Source: an uncultured Clostridia bacterium (GTDB lineage Bacteria; Bacillota; Clostridia; Oscillospirales; Ruminococcaceae). Taken from it: a stretch of DNA of 64,000 nucleotides. Position 1 is the first letter of the stretch. Every line of letters begins with the position of its first letter. A program made the translations under genes and the position numbers. The notes beneath the pieces were generated by a model. It was not told the DNA's origin, did not search any database, and worked only from the letters and a program-made list of their open reading frames with translations. The stretch is from NCBI GenBank assembly GCA_947089135.1, contig CAMUJF010000012.1, forward strand, positions 15,672 through 79,671, in the 5' to 3' direction. This document shows positions 16,961-25,008 of the stretch, one piece after another.

Positions 16961-17005
16961 GTAAGTTGTTACTTACATTATAACATAGATTTTTCAAAAA
17001 GTAAA
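16961..17005 (-). promoter_or_regulatory. Promoter and operator of the 56-residue gene
   Basis: Minus strand: TTTACT (17005-17000), 17-bp spacer, TATAAT (16982-16977) preceded by TGT. Immediately downstream, over the expected transcription start, is the palindrome GTAAGT-AACA-ACTTAC (16976-16961). Such placement is typical of a repressor site. It could also influence dcd, which starts 35 bp beyond on the plus strand. Confidence 0.62.
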
Positions 17006-17039
17006 GTGCACGTAAATAATTTTAACGGAGGTTTTTATC

Positions 17040-17558
17040 ATGATTTTATCGGGAAAAGAAATCGAAAAGCACATCGGCAGGGAAATAATCATCGAGCCTT
17101 TTTCCCGGGACAGGCTCAATCCCAACAGCTATAATCTAAGCCTTGCGGACGAGCTTCTGGTGTATGAAAACGACGTCCTTGACATGAAAAAGCCCAATCC
17201 CACTAAGCGGATAGTCATACCCGAAAGCGGTCTGACCCTTGAACCAAACAGACTCTATCTCGGCAGGACGAACGAGTACACCGCCACCGAGGGATTTGTC
17301 CCTATGCTGGAGGGGCGTTCTTCAACAGGCAGACTGGGACTGTTCATTCACGTTACGGCTGGCTTCGGAGACGTTGGCTTCAAGGGTTACTGGACGCTTG
17401 AGATTTTCTGCGTACAGCCCGTGACTATCTACCCCAACGCCGAGATTTGCCAGATATATTACCACGACATACACGGCGATTACAAGCCTTATTCAAGCGG
17501 GAAATATCAGAACAACACAGGTATTCAGCCGAGCCTTATGTATAAGGACTTTGAATAA
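17040..17558 (+). CDS. dcd: dCTP deaminase
   Basis: 172 residues. The Dcd/dUTPase fold is shown by LNPNSYNLSLADEL (about 26-39), the active-site strand EGRSSTGRLGLFIHVTAGFG (about 91-110) with catalytic Glu, and DVGFKGYWTLEIF (about 111-123). It deaminates dCTP to dUTP, the route to dTMP in most bacteria. Whether it also hydrolyses dUTP, as the bifunctional forms do, cannot be decided here. AACGGAGG lies 10 bp upstream. The gene is one base from the next frame and sits in the block between the tyrosine T-box and tyrS. Confidence 0.88.
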   Translation: MILSGKEIEKHIGREIIIEPFSRDRLNPNSYNLSLADELLVYENDVLDMKKPNPTKRIVIPESGLTLEPNRLYLGRTNEYTATEGFVPMLEGRSSTGRLGLFIHVTAGFGDVGFKGYWTLEIFCVQPVTIYPNAEICQIYYHDIHGDYKPYSSGKYQNNTGIQPSLMYKDFE

Positions 17559-17570
17559 ATGGGGAATGTT

Positions 17571-17945
17571 ATGAAAAAATGGTATAATGAGGATTACGAG
17601 TTCACAATAGAAGTAGTGAACGTGTCTCACAATGGCAAGACCGAGGGGCATTGCCGCAACGGCGACGAGGTTGGGGACGTGTACAAATGCGGCTATGACT
17701 GTCCCGTAAATCAGCGTGGGCGGGGCTTCTGCTCAAAGAGTATGCTTTTGCTTTTTCCCATGATGGAAACCGTTCGTGGCGGCGGCGACCTGCGTATGAT
17801 AGGCGGGTACTCGCCAAGCGGCAACGTCCCCGATTCACCGCTGGTGAAAGAGTTTGTCTGTCCCGACGGGGTAGTGACGTACCGTCTTACCGCCCAAAAG
17901 ACAGGCGGGGAGAATTTCCACACGGGAGGGTTTTACAAGGAATGA
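17571..17945 (+). CDS. TIGR04076-family protein
   Basis: 124 residues from ATG 17571 (GGGGAA 5 bp upstream); an in-frame ATG at 17559, directly after the dcd stop, is the alternative start. The sequence shows the features of TIGR04076 proteins: EFTIEVVNV, GHCRNGDEVGD, CGYDCP and the Arg/Gly-rich FCSKSMLLLFPMM core followed by CPDGVVTYRLTA. The Cys residues suggest a metal or redox site. No biochemical function is known. It overlaps the next gene by four bases (ATGA), so they are translationally coupled. Confidence 0.75.
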   Translation: MKKWYNEDYEFTIEVVNVSHNGKTEGHCRNGDEVGDVYKCGYDCPVNQRGRGFCSKSMLLLFPMMETVRGGGDLRMIGGYSPSGNVPDSPLVKEFVCPDGVVTYRLTAQKTGGENFHTGGFYKE

Positions 17946-18331
17946 TTTTTCTGACAGAAGCCGAACGGCGGAATACTCACAGCTCATGCTATTTTGAGTT
18001 TCAGTTCTGCGAAAGCAACGAGCCGCTGAAAAACGGCTGCGTGCGGTATGAAATTGTCAAGCACTGGCAGGAGGACAGTCTGAATATCTATGACGAGGAT
18101 TTTGACGAGTTTTACGGACTTTACGGCGATATTTTTGAATGCGCGGTTTTCCCCAATGGAGAGCGCGGTTTTGATTACTGCGGGATAAATTACTATTGCA
18201 AAGCCGAGACGGAAAAAATTCTTGCGGAGCTGTCCGCAAAAAATATTGACAGAGAAAAGTACGCAGGATTGATACCCTGGCTGAAAATCGCCGCAGAACG
18301 GGGCAAAGGGTTTTATATTTTGGGATTATAA
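17942..18331 (+). CDS. Hypothetical protein coupled to the TIGR04076 gene
   Basis: 129 residues, soluble, acidic and aromatic-rich (FDEFYGLYGDIFECAVFPNG at about 58-77). No signal peptide or membrane helix. The start ATG overlaps the stop of the preceding gene (ATGA) and AAGGA lies in the coding end of that gene, so coupling is near certain. I do not recognise the family; the fold looks like a small alpha/beta protein with a helical C-terminus. Confidence 0.7.
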   Translation: MIFLTEAERRNTHSSCYFEFQFCESNEPLKNGCVRYEIVKHWQEDSLNIYDEDFDEFYGLYGDIFECAVFPNGERGFDYCGINYYCKAETEKILAELSAKNIDREKYAGLIPWLKIAAERGKGFYILGL

Positions 18332-18413
18332 AAAATTGCATTGAAAGGTTGTGATAAAAATGAAATCGCCCGACGATCTCATTGTTTATGTTTAAAAATT
18401 TGGAGGAACAGAT

Positions 18414-18653
18414 ATGAAAGACCATAAAACGAAAAAATCCAAAGTAATTCGGATATTTTTCGTTATCATTGCTGTACTGCTTCTTGTGCCGTTTCCTATC
18501 AGATATAAGGACGGAGGAACAGTAAAATACAGAGCCGCGCTGTACTGTGTCACAAAGCGGCACGAACTGGTTTGTGATGTGGGCTACTATGTGGGCACCG
18601 AGATTGAAATTCTCGGATTTGAGGTCTACAATGATGTGAAGCTTGACGACTGA
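18414..18653 (+). CDS. Small single-pass membrane protein
   Basis: 79 residues with GGAGG 9 bp upstream. A lysine-rich N-terminus (KDHKTKKSK) precedes one transmembrane helix at about 12-28 ending PFPIRYKDGG, then a short extracytoplasmic beta-like tail. The RYKDGGTVKYRAALY stretch is a recurring feature of tiny proteins in Ruminococcus-type genomes. A protein of the same layout is encoded at 52927. Function unknown. Confidence 0.65.
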   Translation: MKDHKTKKSKVIRIFFVIIAVLLLVPFPIRYKDGGTVKYRAALYCVTKRHELVCDVGYYVGTEIEILGFEVYNDVKLDD

Positions 18654-18722
18654 AAATCTTGTCTAAAACAGCAGGACATTTTACAAGTCAAACAATATTT
18701 ATTATAAAAGGAGATTTTAAAA

Positions 18723-19952
18723 ATGACTTTATACGAGGAACTTGTTGCCCGCGGACTTATCGCGCAGGTGACCGACGAAAAGGAAATAAGCGACATGATA
18801 AACAACGGCAAGGCGACCTTTTACATTGGCTTCGACCCTACCGCCGACAGCCTCCATGTGGGACATTTTATGGCTCTTTGCCTGATGAAGCGTCTGCAAA
18901 TGGCCGGAAACAAGCCTATTGCGCTTTTGGGCGGCGGCACAGGTATGATCGGCGACCCGTCGGGAAAGTCCGATATGCGTAAAATGCTTACCAAAGAGGA
19001 CATCGAACACAACATTGAGTGCTTTAAAAAGCAAATGAGCAGGTTTATTGATTTCTCCGAGGGAAAGGCTGTTATGGTAAACAACGCCGACTGGCTCCTT
19101 GACCTGAACTATGTGGACGTGCTACGCGAGGTTGGCGCGTGCTTCTCCGTCAACAAAATGCTGACCTACGAGTGCTACAAGCAGCGTATGGAGCGGGGAC
19201 TGACTTTCCTTGAATTTAACTACATGATAATGCAGAGCTACGACTTTTATATGCTGTACCAGAAGTACGGCTGCACAATGCAGTTCGGCGGCGACGACCA
19301 GTGGGCGAATATGCTTGGCGGTACGGAGCTTATCCGCAAAAAGCTCGGCAAGGACGCTCACGCCATGACAATTACCCTGCTTCTCAACTCCGAGGGCAAG
19401 AAAATGGGCAAGACCGAAAAGGGTGCTGTTTGGCTCGACCCCGAAAAAACGTCCCCCTATGATTTTTACCAGTACTGGCGCAACGTTGCCGACGCGGACG
19501 TTATGAAGTGCATACGTATGCTGACTTTCCTGCCGATCGAGGAGATCGAGTCCATGAAAGATTGGGAGGGCAGTCAGCTCAACAAGGCTAAGGAAATTCT
19601 TGCCTACGAGCTGACAAAGCTTGTCCACGGCGAGGAGGAAGCTAACAAGGCGCAGCAGGGAGCGCAGGCTCTTTTCGGAGGCGGGGGAAAAATTGCCTGC
19701 GGCAATACCGAGAATATGCCGAGTACCGAAATTCCTGCCGCAGAAATTCCCGCAGACGGCATAAACATCATGGATTTGCTTGTAAAAACTGGGCTTGCTC
19801 CCTCCAAGAGCGAGGCGAGAAGACTTGTTCAGCAGGGGGGAATTTCCGTTGACGATGCGAAGATAACCGAACCTAACGCTCTTGTTAAAATTGATGCGGA
19901 AGTAATTATCAAAAAGGGCAAAAAGGTCTTCCACAAAGCGGTAAAAGCGTAA
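18723..19952 (+). CDS. tyrS: Tyrosyl-tRNA synthetase
   Basis: 409 residues, normal length for bacterial TyrRS. Class I signature HVGH (residues 45-48), KMGKT (227-231, the KMSKS equivalent), the tyrosine pocket YMIMQSYDFYMLYQKYG and QFGGDDQW. The C-terminal S4-like RNA-binding domain starts near 345 (LAPSKSEARRLVQQGGISVD). It charges tRNA-Tyr in the cytoplasm. AAAGGAG lies 9 bp upstream. The leader between 18654 and 18722 is only 69 bp and holds no T-box; the only tyrosine T-box seen is 3.4 kb upstream. Confidence 0.96.
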   Translation: MTLYEELVARGLIAQVTDEKEISDMINNGKATFYIGFDPTADSLHVGHFMALCLMKRLQMAGNKPIALLGGGTGMIGDPSGKSDMRKMLTKEDIEHNIECFKKQMSRFIDFSEGKAVMVNNADWLLDLNYVDVLREVGACFSVNKMLTYECYKQRMERGLTFLEFNYMIMQSYDFYMLYQKYGCTMQFGGDDQWANMLGGTELIRKKLGKDAHAMTITLLLNSEGKKMGKTEKGAVWLDPEKTSPYDFYQYWRNVADADVMKCIRMLTFLPIEEIESMKDWEGSQLNKAKEILAYELTKLVHGEEEANKAQQGAQALFGGGGKIACGNTENMPSTEIPAAEIPADGINIMDLLVKTGLAPSKSEARRLVQQGGISVDDAKITEPNALVKIDAEVIIKKGKKVFHKAVKA

Positions 19953-19994
19953 AAATCTTGCTGCTTGCTTCAGACGGAGCATGAGATTTATAGG

Positions 19995-20034
19995 AACGCA
20001 GCGTGTTCGCAAAGAAACTCGCTGCGTTTTTTTC
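19995..20034 (+). terminator. Terminator of tyrS
   Basis: AACGCAGCG (19995-20003) pairs with CGCTGCGTT (20020-20028), followed by TTTTTTTC. Confidence 0.85.
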
Positions 20035-20073
20035 TGTAAGTTATAATTATTTTAGTAAAATTATATAAAAAAT

Positions 20074-20102
20074 TTGACATTTGAGATAAAATATGGTATA
20101 AT
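20074..20102 (+). promoter_or_regulatory. Full-consensus promoter of the amidohydrolase gene
   Basis: TTGACA (20074-20079), 17-bp spacer, TATAAT (20097-20102), about 75 bp upstream of the start codon. Confidence 0.85.
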
Positions 20103-20177
20103 AATAACATATTAATTCGTGCGGATCAAAAATCTGTAAATTTTATCTTCTATCCTTTGAAAAAGGAGCATTTTATA

Positions 20178-20999
20178 ATGTACATAGACTTTCACACCCA
20201 CGCTTTTGCGGACGCTATCGCAGAAAGGGCTATATCCAAATTGGAAAACACTCTTATCGAATCGGGCTACGGTAAGGACGTTCCCGCCGCAACGCGCGGA
20301 ACTGTGGGCGAGCTTCTTGAAAAGCTCCCGCAGTGGGAGGTTGACAAGGCGGTCATTCTGCCTATTGCAACCAAGCCCTCCCAGCAGACGACGATAAACA
20401 ACTGGGCAAAGGACGTTCAGACGGCTTACAGCGGCACACTGTACTGCTTCGGATCGGTTCACCCCGACGCGGAAGACGCTTTTGCAGAGCTTGAACGGAT
20501 AAAGGCTCTGGGACTTTACGGCGTTAAGCTCCACCCGGATTATCAGGGCTTTTTTGCCGACGAGGAGCGGATTTTCCCGCTGTACCGCAAGTGTGCGGAG
20601 CTTGGACTGCCGGTGGTCCTTCACGCAGGACTGGACGCTATGTCAATGGATTGTATCCACTGTACGCCGCAGATGAGTGCGGCTGTTCTTGACGCTGTTC
20701 CGGAACTGACCCTTATATTGGCTCATCTGGGCGGAAACGGCATCTGGGACGATGTGGAAAGGTATCTGGTCGGCAGAAACGTTTATCTTGATACGGCGTA
20801 TATTGAGGGAAATATTTCCGATGAACAGGCTCTGAGAATATTCAGAGATCACGGTGCGGATAAGATACTGTTTGCCTCCGACTGTCCGTGGCACCCGTCC
20901 TGCCGTGAAAGGGCAATGCTGGAAAGAATGCCTCTTACACACGGGGAACGTGAGTTGATATCCCATATTAACGCGGAAAAGCTTTTAAACATTTGTTAA
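20178..20999 (+). CDS. Amidohydrolase (TIM-barrel metal-dependent hydrolase)
   Basis: 273 residues from ATG 20178 (AAAAGGAG 10 bp upstream). Amidohydrolase-2/ACMSD-type fold: FHTHA metal-binding HxH at about residues 4-8, VKLHPDYQGF (about 122-131), VVLHAGLD (about 150), ILAHLGG (about 181) and the final FASDCPWHP with the conserved Asp at about 239. It should hydrolyse or decarboxylate a cyclic substrate using one metal ion. Substrate unknown. Monocistronic, with its own consensus promoter. A gap of 325 bp follows before the first pilus gene. Confidence 0.8.
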   Translation: MYIDFHTHAFADAIAERAISKLENTLIESGYGKDVPAATRGTVGELLEKLPQWEVDKAVILPIATKPSQQTTINNWAKDVQTAYSGTLYCFGSVHPDAEDAFAELERIKALGLYGVKLHPDYQGFFADEERIFPLYRKCAELGLPVVLHAGLDAMSMDCIHCTPQMSAAVLDAVPELTLILAHLGGNGIWDDVERYLVGRNVYLDTAYIEGNISDEQALRIFRDHGADKILFASDCPWHPSCRERAMLERMPLTHGERELISHINAEKLLNIC

Positions 21000-21119
21000 T
21001 CATTTCACAACACTTTTTTACCTTGGTTTGGATATTTTTATTAATACAGAGTATGCGCCAATGTGATTTTTTTGTGAAAATGTGCATATATTCTTTGCGG
21101 ATTTGTTAAAAATAACATA

Positions 21120-21148
21120 TTGCCAAATTTATAATAAAATGTTATAAT
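21120..21148 (+). promoter_or_regulatory. Promoter of the pilus operon
   Basis: TTGCCA (21120-21125), 17-bp spacer, TATAAT (21143-21148), followed by an unusually long leader of about 170 bp before pilC. Confidence 0.75.
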
Positions 21149-21189
21149 ATTTAAAGTATCGTGGGCATTTTTTGTGCGGACTTTTTTTA

Positions 21190-21290
21190 AACGTTTTCCT
21201 TCGGTGCGGCAACTGCGGTCTTAACGGCTAAGCTATGCCGGAAGACCGATGCGGCAGCTGTAAGAACGGCGGCATAAATCTGCCTGAAGA
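21190..21290 (+). promoter_or_regulatory. Structured 5' leader of the pilus operon
   Basis: CGGTCTT pairs with AAGACCG (about 21213-21219 and 21240-21246) around an inner CGGC/GCCG arm capped by TAAGCTAT. This hairpin is flanked by near-repeats GCGGCAACTG and GCGGCAGCTG, and ACGGCGGCA lies just downstream. The architecture suggests a regulatory RNA. I could not match it to a known riboswitch class. Confidence 0.4.
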
Positions 21291-21324
21291 TAATTCTATC
21301 CATATCGGAGGTGTCAACCAATTT

Positions 21325-22518
21325 ATGAAGACATTTGTCTATACGGCTACAGACGTTCAGGGCAATACAGTCAAAAACGCCCGAATGGTCGCTGAGGATG
21401 TAAATGATTTTTTGGAAAAGATCCACGAAAAGGGACTTTTCTGCTCAAGCTACAAGGAAGCAAGCGACAAGGGTGCCAAAACGCTTCATAAGTTTACAAC
21501 CGGCGAACTGGCGTACAACTGCCGTCAGCTCAGCGCAATGCTTACGTCGGGTCTGACCCTTGTAAGAGCTCTTGATATCCTGTATAAGGAACAGGAAAAG
21601 GACAATACCAAGCAGCTTTTCAGAGAGGTCTACGAAGAGGTTCAGAAGGGCTCGTCTTTCTCGGACGCATTAAAAATGCAGCAGGGCGCGTTCCCGTCTT
21701 TCATGGTTTCCATGATACAGGCGGGTGAATCCTCCGGTTCACTGGATGTTATCATCCGCCGCCTTGAAGAATATTACGACAAGCAGAACAAGCTGAACAA
21801 CAAGATCAAGGGCGCAATGATGTATCCTATTATTTTGGCGGTGCTCTGCGTAGCTATCGTTGTCGCTTTGTTTACATTTATTATGCCTACTTTCAAGGAT
21901 CTGCTTACCGAAGAGGATATGAAAGGTCTGACCGGTGCGCTGTTTGCATTTTCAGACAGTCTTACCGGATATTGGTACATATATCTGGGCGTTGTTTTGG
22001 CGTTGGTGTTTATTATCAAATATTCGCTGAAAATTCCCGATGTGCGGTTCAAATTCGATAAAATGCTGTGCAAGATGCCGAAAATCGGAAAGCTGATAGT
22101 AAAGGTCTATACGGGACGTTTCGCAAGAACGCTGTCTTCGCTTTATTCGTCCGGTATCCCTATGGTTGAGGCTTTGGAGCGCTCGGCTGCTATACTTAAC
22201 AATACCTTTATTGAAAAGGCGTTTGTTACGGTCGTGGACGAAGTAAAACAGGGCGAGCAGCTCTCCGTTTCGATACAGAGAACAGGTATATTTGAGTCTA
22301 TGTTCTGCTCTATCATCTATGTCGGAGAGGAAGCCGGCGCGCTTGATACTATTCTCGAGAAATCCGCTTCATTCTATGAGGACGAGTCGGACTCCGCTAT
22401 CCAGCGTATCGTAGGAATGATAGAGCCTATCATGATCATCATAATGGGTATTGCGATCGGTTTCGTTATCGCAGGTATTCTTCCCGCGATCTATAATTCC
22501 ATGGAAAATATCCAGTAA
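21325..22518 (+). CDS. pilC: Type IV pilus inner-membrane platform protein PilC
   Basis: 397 residues from ATG 21325, with CGGAGGTG 8 bp upstream. GspF/PilC family: two copies of the T2SSF domain (about 60-185 and 265-390), shown by LSAMLTSGLTLVRALDIL and its repeat LSSLYSSGIPMVEALERS, and by MIQAGESSGSLD and IYVGEEAGALD. Membrane helices at about 165-190, 215-235 and 365-392. It is the polytopic platform on which the PilB and PilT ATPases act during pilin insertion and removal. First gene of the pilus operon. Confidence 0.92.
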   Translation: MKTFVYTATDVQGNTVKNARMVAEDVNDFLEKIHEKGLFCSSYKEASDKGAKTLHKFTTGELAYNCRQLSAMLTSGLTLVRALDILYKEQEKDNTKQLFREVYEEVQKGSSFSDALKMQQGAFPSFMVSMIQAGESSGSLDVIIRRLEEYYDKQNKLNNKIKGAMMYPIILAVLCVAIVVALFTFIMPTFKDLLTEEDMKGLTGALFAFSDSLTGYWYIYLGVVLALVFIIKYSLKIPDVRFKFDKMLCKMPKIGKLIVKVYTGRFARTLSSLYSSGIPMVEALERSAAILNNTFIEKAFVTVVDEVKQGEQLSVSIQRTGIFESMFCSIIYVGEEAGALDTILEKSASFYEDESDSAIQRIVGMIEPIMIIIMGIAIGFVIAGILPAIYNSMENIQ

Positions 22519-22585
22519 ACGGCAAAAGCACAAGAGCAGGGAACTGTTCATCAAATATTAATAAAAAATTTGTGAGGTGACGAGT

Positions 22586-24112
22586 ATGCTTTCATTTGAT
22601 ATTACAGACAGACACGTCCGCATTATCCGCGGTACCGAGGCTCACGGCAAGATAAAGGTCGCCGACGCTTCCACTATCGACATAAGCGAGGGTCTGATTG
22701 TTAATGGTCATATTAAAGATATACCCAAAATGGCGACGATAATCAACGATGAGCTGAAAAACAAAAGAATGGCTGACAAGGAAGCGGTCATCAGCATTTC
22801 CTCGAACCTGATCATATTCAAGGAGATACATATTCCGAAAGCAAAGGGAGCTCAGCTTCTGACTATGGTTCAGAACCAAATGCAGCACCAGATGGGAATT
22901 GCCGAGGACTATTCGATATCCTATACGATCGCGGGAGAAATCGAAGAAGAGGGCGTTCAGGCAATGAAAGTTCTTGCAACGGCGTGTCCTTTTGAAGTAG
23001 TTGACTGTTTCAGAAAGGTGTTCTCCATGTTGGGTATAAGTCTGCGTTCCGTTGTGGTTGCCTGCAACTCTATTTCAAGGATCATTCTGGGCGATCCCAA
23101 GGCAAAGGCCAAAATGCCTATGCTGCTTGTTCAGATCGACCCTAACTTTGTAAGTCTCAATCTTTATGAGAATAATCAGCTTACGTTCTCGCGTTTTGCT
23201 TCGATAGATCCTGAGGACTATGACAATTCTGAGGACTACATCTACGAGGCTGTAAATGAGAACATCTTCAGAATGTTCCAGTTCCAGAAGTCAAGAAGCG
23301 GAGACAATCCGATTCAGAACGTTGTGTTCTACGGCGATACATCAGAGTATATCCGCCTTACAAACGCTCTGGAACAGATGGATATTTCCACCAGTTTGCT
23401 TGGAGTTCCCAGCAATATCGGCGGATACGAGAATTTTGAGTTCCAAGCTTATGCAAACGCTATCGGAGCCATGTTCCGCGGCAACAAGGATACCGAGCGT
23501 ATCAATCTGATCGAGGTAGACGCTGCTTCGGGACGTACAAGCGCGGGTGCGAAGTTTGCTCTTGCGGTATTTGGTTCAATTGCGATTTCTGCGGCTGTGG
23601 TCGGAGCCGTATGGGTGTATGAGGATATTATGGAAAACGGGTTTGTCAGCGAAACAGCAGAGATACAGGAGTATCTTGATTCTCCTGATGTAGCCGCTAA
23701 GATCGCTGCCGTAGATGCTGCTCAGACAAAGCTTGACAAGGTAAACAGTGTTAAGGCATATATTGATATAGCCTATGATAACTACGATTCACTGCCTATG
23801 ATAACGAGCGAGGTTATTGACGACATTGAAGCGAATTTCAGCGGAACAAGCGTAAAATGGACTACAATAACATATGGAAACGGCTTCTTTACGGTACAGT
23901 GCATGGCAAACAAAAATAATGAACCGTCTGAAGTGGTCGGCAAGTTCTTTGAGCAGGATATATTTGAAAACGTTACATACACAGGCTTTAGCGTCGGCGG
24001 GGACGAGACTGAGGGAGATACCGGATATGAATTTAATATATCGTTCTCAATTCGTCCCGTTGAACCCGAGCCCGAGGAAGACGCTGCGGAACAGTCGTCT
24101 GAAGCCAACTGA
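22586..24112 (+). CDS. PilM-PilN fusion of the pilus alignment complex
   Basis: 508 residues from ATG 22586 (GAGGTGA 5 bp upstream). Residues 1-325 are an actin-like ATPase of the PilM type (MLSFDITDRHVRIIRG start, phosphate-binding and QIDPNFVSLNLYENN strands). A single membrane helix follows at about 335-358, then an extracytoplasmic part with coiled-coil (about 370-400) and a ferredoxin-like C-terminal domain as in PilN. In Gram-negative bacteria PilM and PilN are separate and touch through the PilN N-terminus; here they are one chain. The tail is acidic. Next gene is pilO. Confidence 0.82.
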   Translation: MLSFDITDRHVRIIRGTEAHGKIKVADASTIDISEGLIVNGHIKDIPKMATIINDELKNKRMADKEAVISISSNLIIFKEIHIPKAKGAQLLTMVQNQMQHQMGIAEDYSISYTIAGEIEEEGVQAMKVLATACPFEVVDCFRKVFSMLGISLRSVVVACNSISRIILGDPKAKAKMPMLLVQIDPNFVSLNLYENNQLTFSRFASIDPEDYDNSEDYIYEAVNENIFRMFQFQKSRSGDNPIQNVVFYGDTSEYIRLTNALEQMDISTSLLGVPSNIGGYENFEFQAYANAIGAMFRGNKDTERINLIEVDAASGRTSAGAKFALAVFGSIAISAAVVGAVWVYEDIMENGFVSETAEIQEYLDSPDVAAKIAAVDAAQTKLDKVNSVKAYIDIAYDNYDSLPMITSEVIDDIEANFSGTSVKWTTITYGNGFFTVQCMANKNNEPSEVVGKFFEQDIFENVTYTGFSVGGDETEGDTGYEFNISFSIRPVEPEPEEDAAEQSSEAN

Positions 24113-24138
24113 TACAAAGAAAGTGCAGGTGATCATAA

Positions 24139-24906
24139 ATGAATTTAAAGCTTTCCTACAGAGATAAGGTTATTTTTATCGTTGTAATGGTTATTCTGGT
24201 TATTGTTGCGGGATTTTTCCTTTTTATCAAGCCGAAATTTGAACAGGTGAACGTTGCCAAGGATACCCTTGCTGCAAAGCAACAGGAAAAGATTGATATT
24301 GATACAAAAATAGAAACGCTTCCCGACATTATTGACACTATGAAATCAACGGCTGAGGAAATCGGTGAAAAGCAGGAAATATTCCTTGACGAGGGTCATC
24401 CATATGTAAACGAGACTTATATCCGAGAGATACTTTCAGGTCTGAACTTGAATATAACCAGCATGAACACAACGTATACAACTGCTTCTCCTATAAGCAG
24501 GTATACTATTGCAAAGCAGCATTATCTTGCTTATGACAATAAAATGAATGCTGATCTTTACAATGAGCTTCCGCAGGAGGTTTACGATCTTTATAACGGC
24601 GTTGCTGCTCCGGTGTATCCCAATACGATAATAGGAGTAACAAATATGGTTGTTGAAGCTGATCTCGGCAATAACACAAGAAAAATATATGATATAATGG
24701 ACAGACTTGCCGATGACGAAAAAACAATAATCCTTAATTCGCTGAGCACGGAAAGAGAGCCGAAGAATGCTGATGAGGCATCGGTTTCTCTGAATCTTAC
24801 GATGTACTCGATTTTTCCGCTCAATGTGGAGGAAGTACTGAAAGAAACCGACGAGATAAAACCAATTGAACCTGCGGTCGAGGAGACTGCTGAGCCGGCT
24901 GCCTGA
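24139..24906 (+). CDS. pilO: PilO-like pilus alignment protein
   Basis: 255 residues. Short cytoplasmic N-terminus, one membrane helix at about 10-30, a coiled-coil at about 33-80, then an extracytoplasmic alpha/beta domain; the end is Glu/Pro/Ala-rich. This is the PilO layout, and position right after the PilM-PilN gene supports it. It should dimerise with the PilN part and link the cytoplasmic motor to the growing pilus. Sequence similarity among PilO proteins is low, so the call rests on topology and order. GCAGGTGAT lies 8 bp upstream. Confidence 0.78.
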   Translation: MNLKLSYRDKVIFIVVMVILVIVAGFFLFIKPKFEQVNVAKDTLAAKQQEKIDIDTKIETLPDIIDTMKSTAEEIGEKQEIFLDEGHPYVNETYIREILSGLNLNITSMNTTYTTASPISRYTIAKQHYLAYDNKMNADLYNELPQEVYDLYNGVAAPVYPNTIIGVTNMVVEADLGNNTRKIYDIMDRLADDEKTIILNSLSTEREPKNADEASVSLNLTMYSIFPLNVEEVLKETDEIKPIEPAVEETAEPAA

Positions 24907-24921
24907 CGGGCGTGCCGCGGT

Positions 24922-24954
24922 AAACCGATAAATCATTTTGGTTTATCGGTTTTA
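24922..24954 (+). terminator. Intra-operon hairpin after pilO
   Basis: AAACCGATAAA (24922-24932) pairs with TTTATCGGTTT (24942-24952), followed by only a short T run. It may reduce expression of the minor pilins relative to the assembly genes. Confidence 0.5.
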
Positions 24955-25008
24955 GCCGATTGAAAAAGTATTTTAAGAGACAAAATCTGAGAGAAAGGGT
25001 GGTTGACA

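Noticed and set aside
18723..19952. Direct control of tyrS by the upstream T-box
   Set aside because: A terminator at 16731-16762 and an oppositely transcribed gene stand between, so readthrough from the T-box could hardly reach tyrS.
21190..21290. Cyclic-di-GMP (GEMM-I) riboswitch before pilC
   Set aside because: The GCAAAGC-type core, the paired GNRA tetraloop and receptor layout of GEMM are not found; only general structure is similar. Kept as an unassigned leader.
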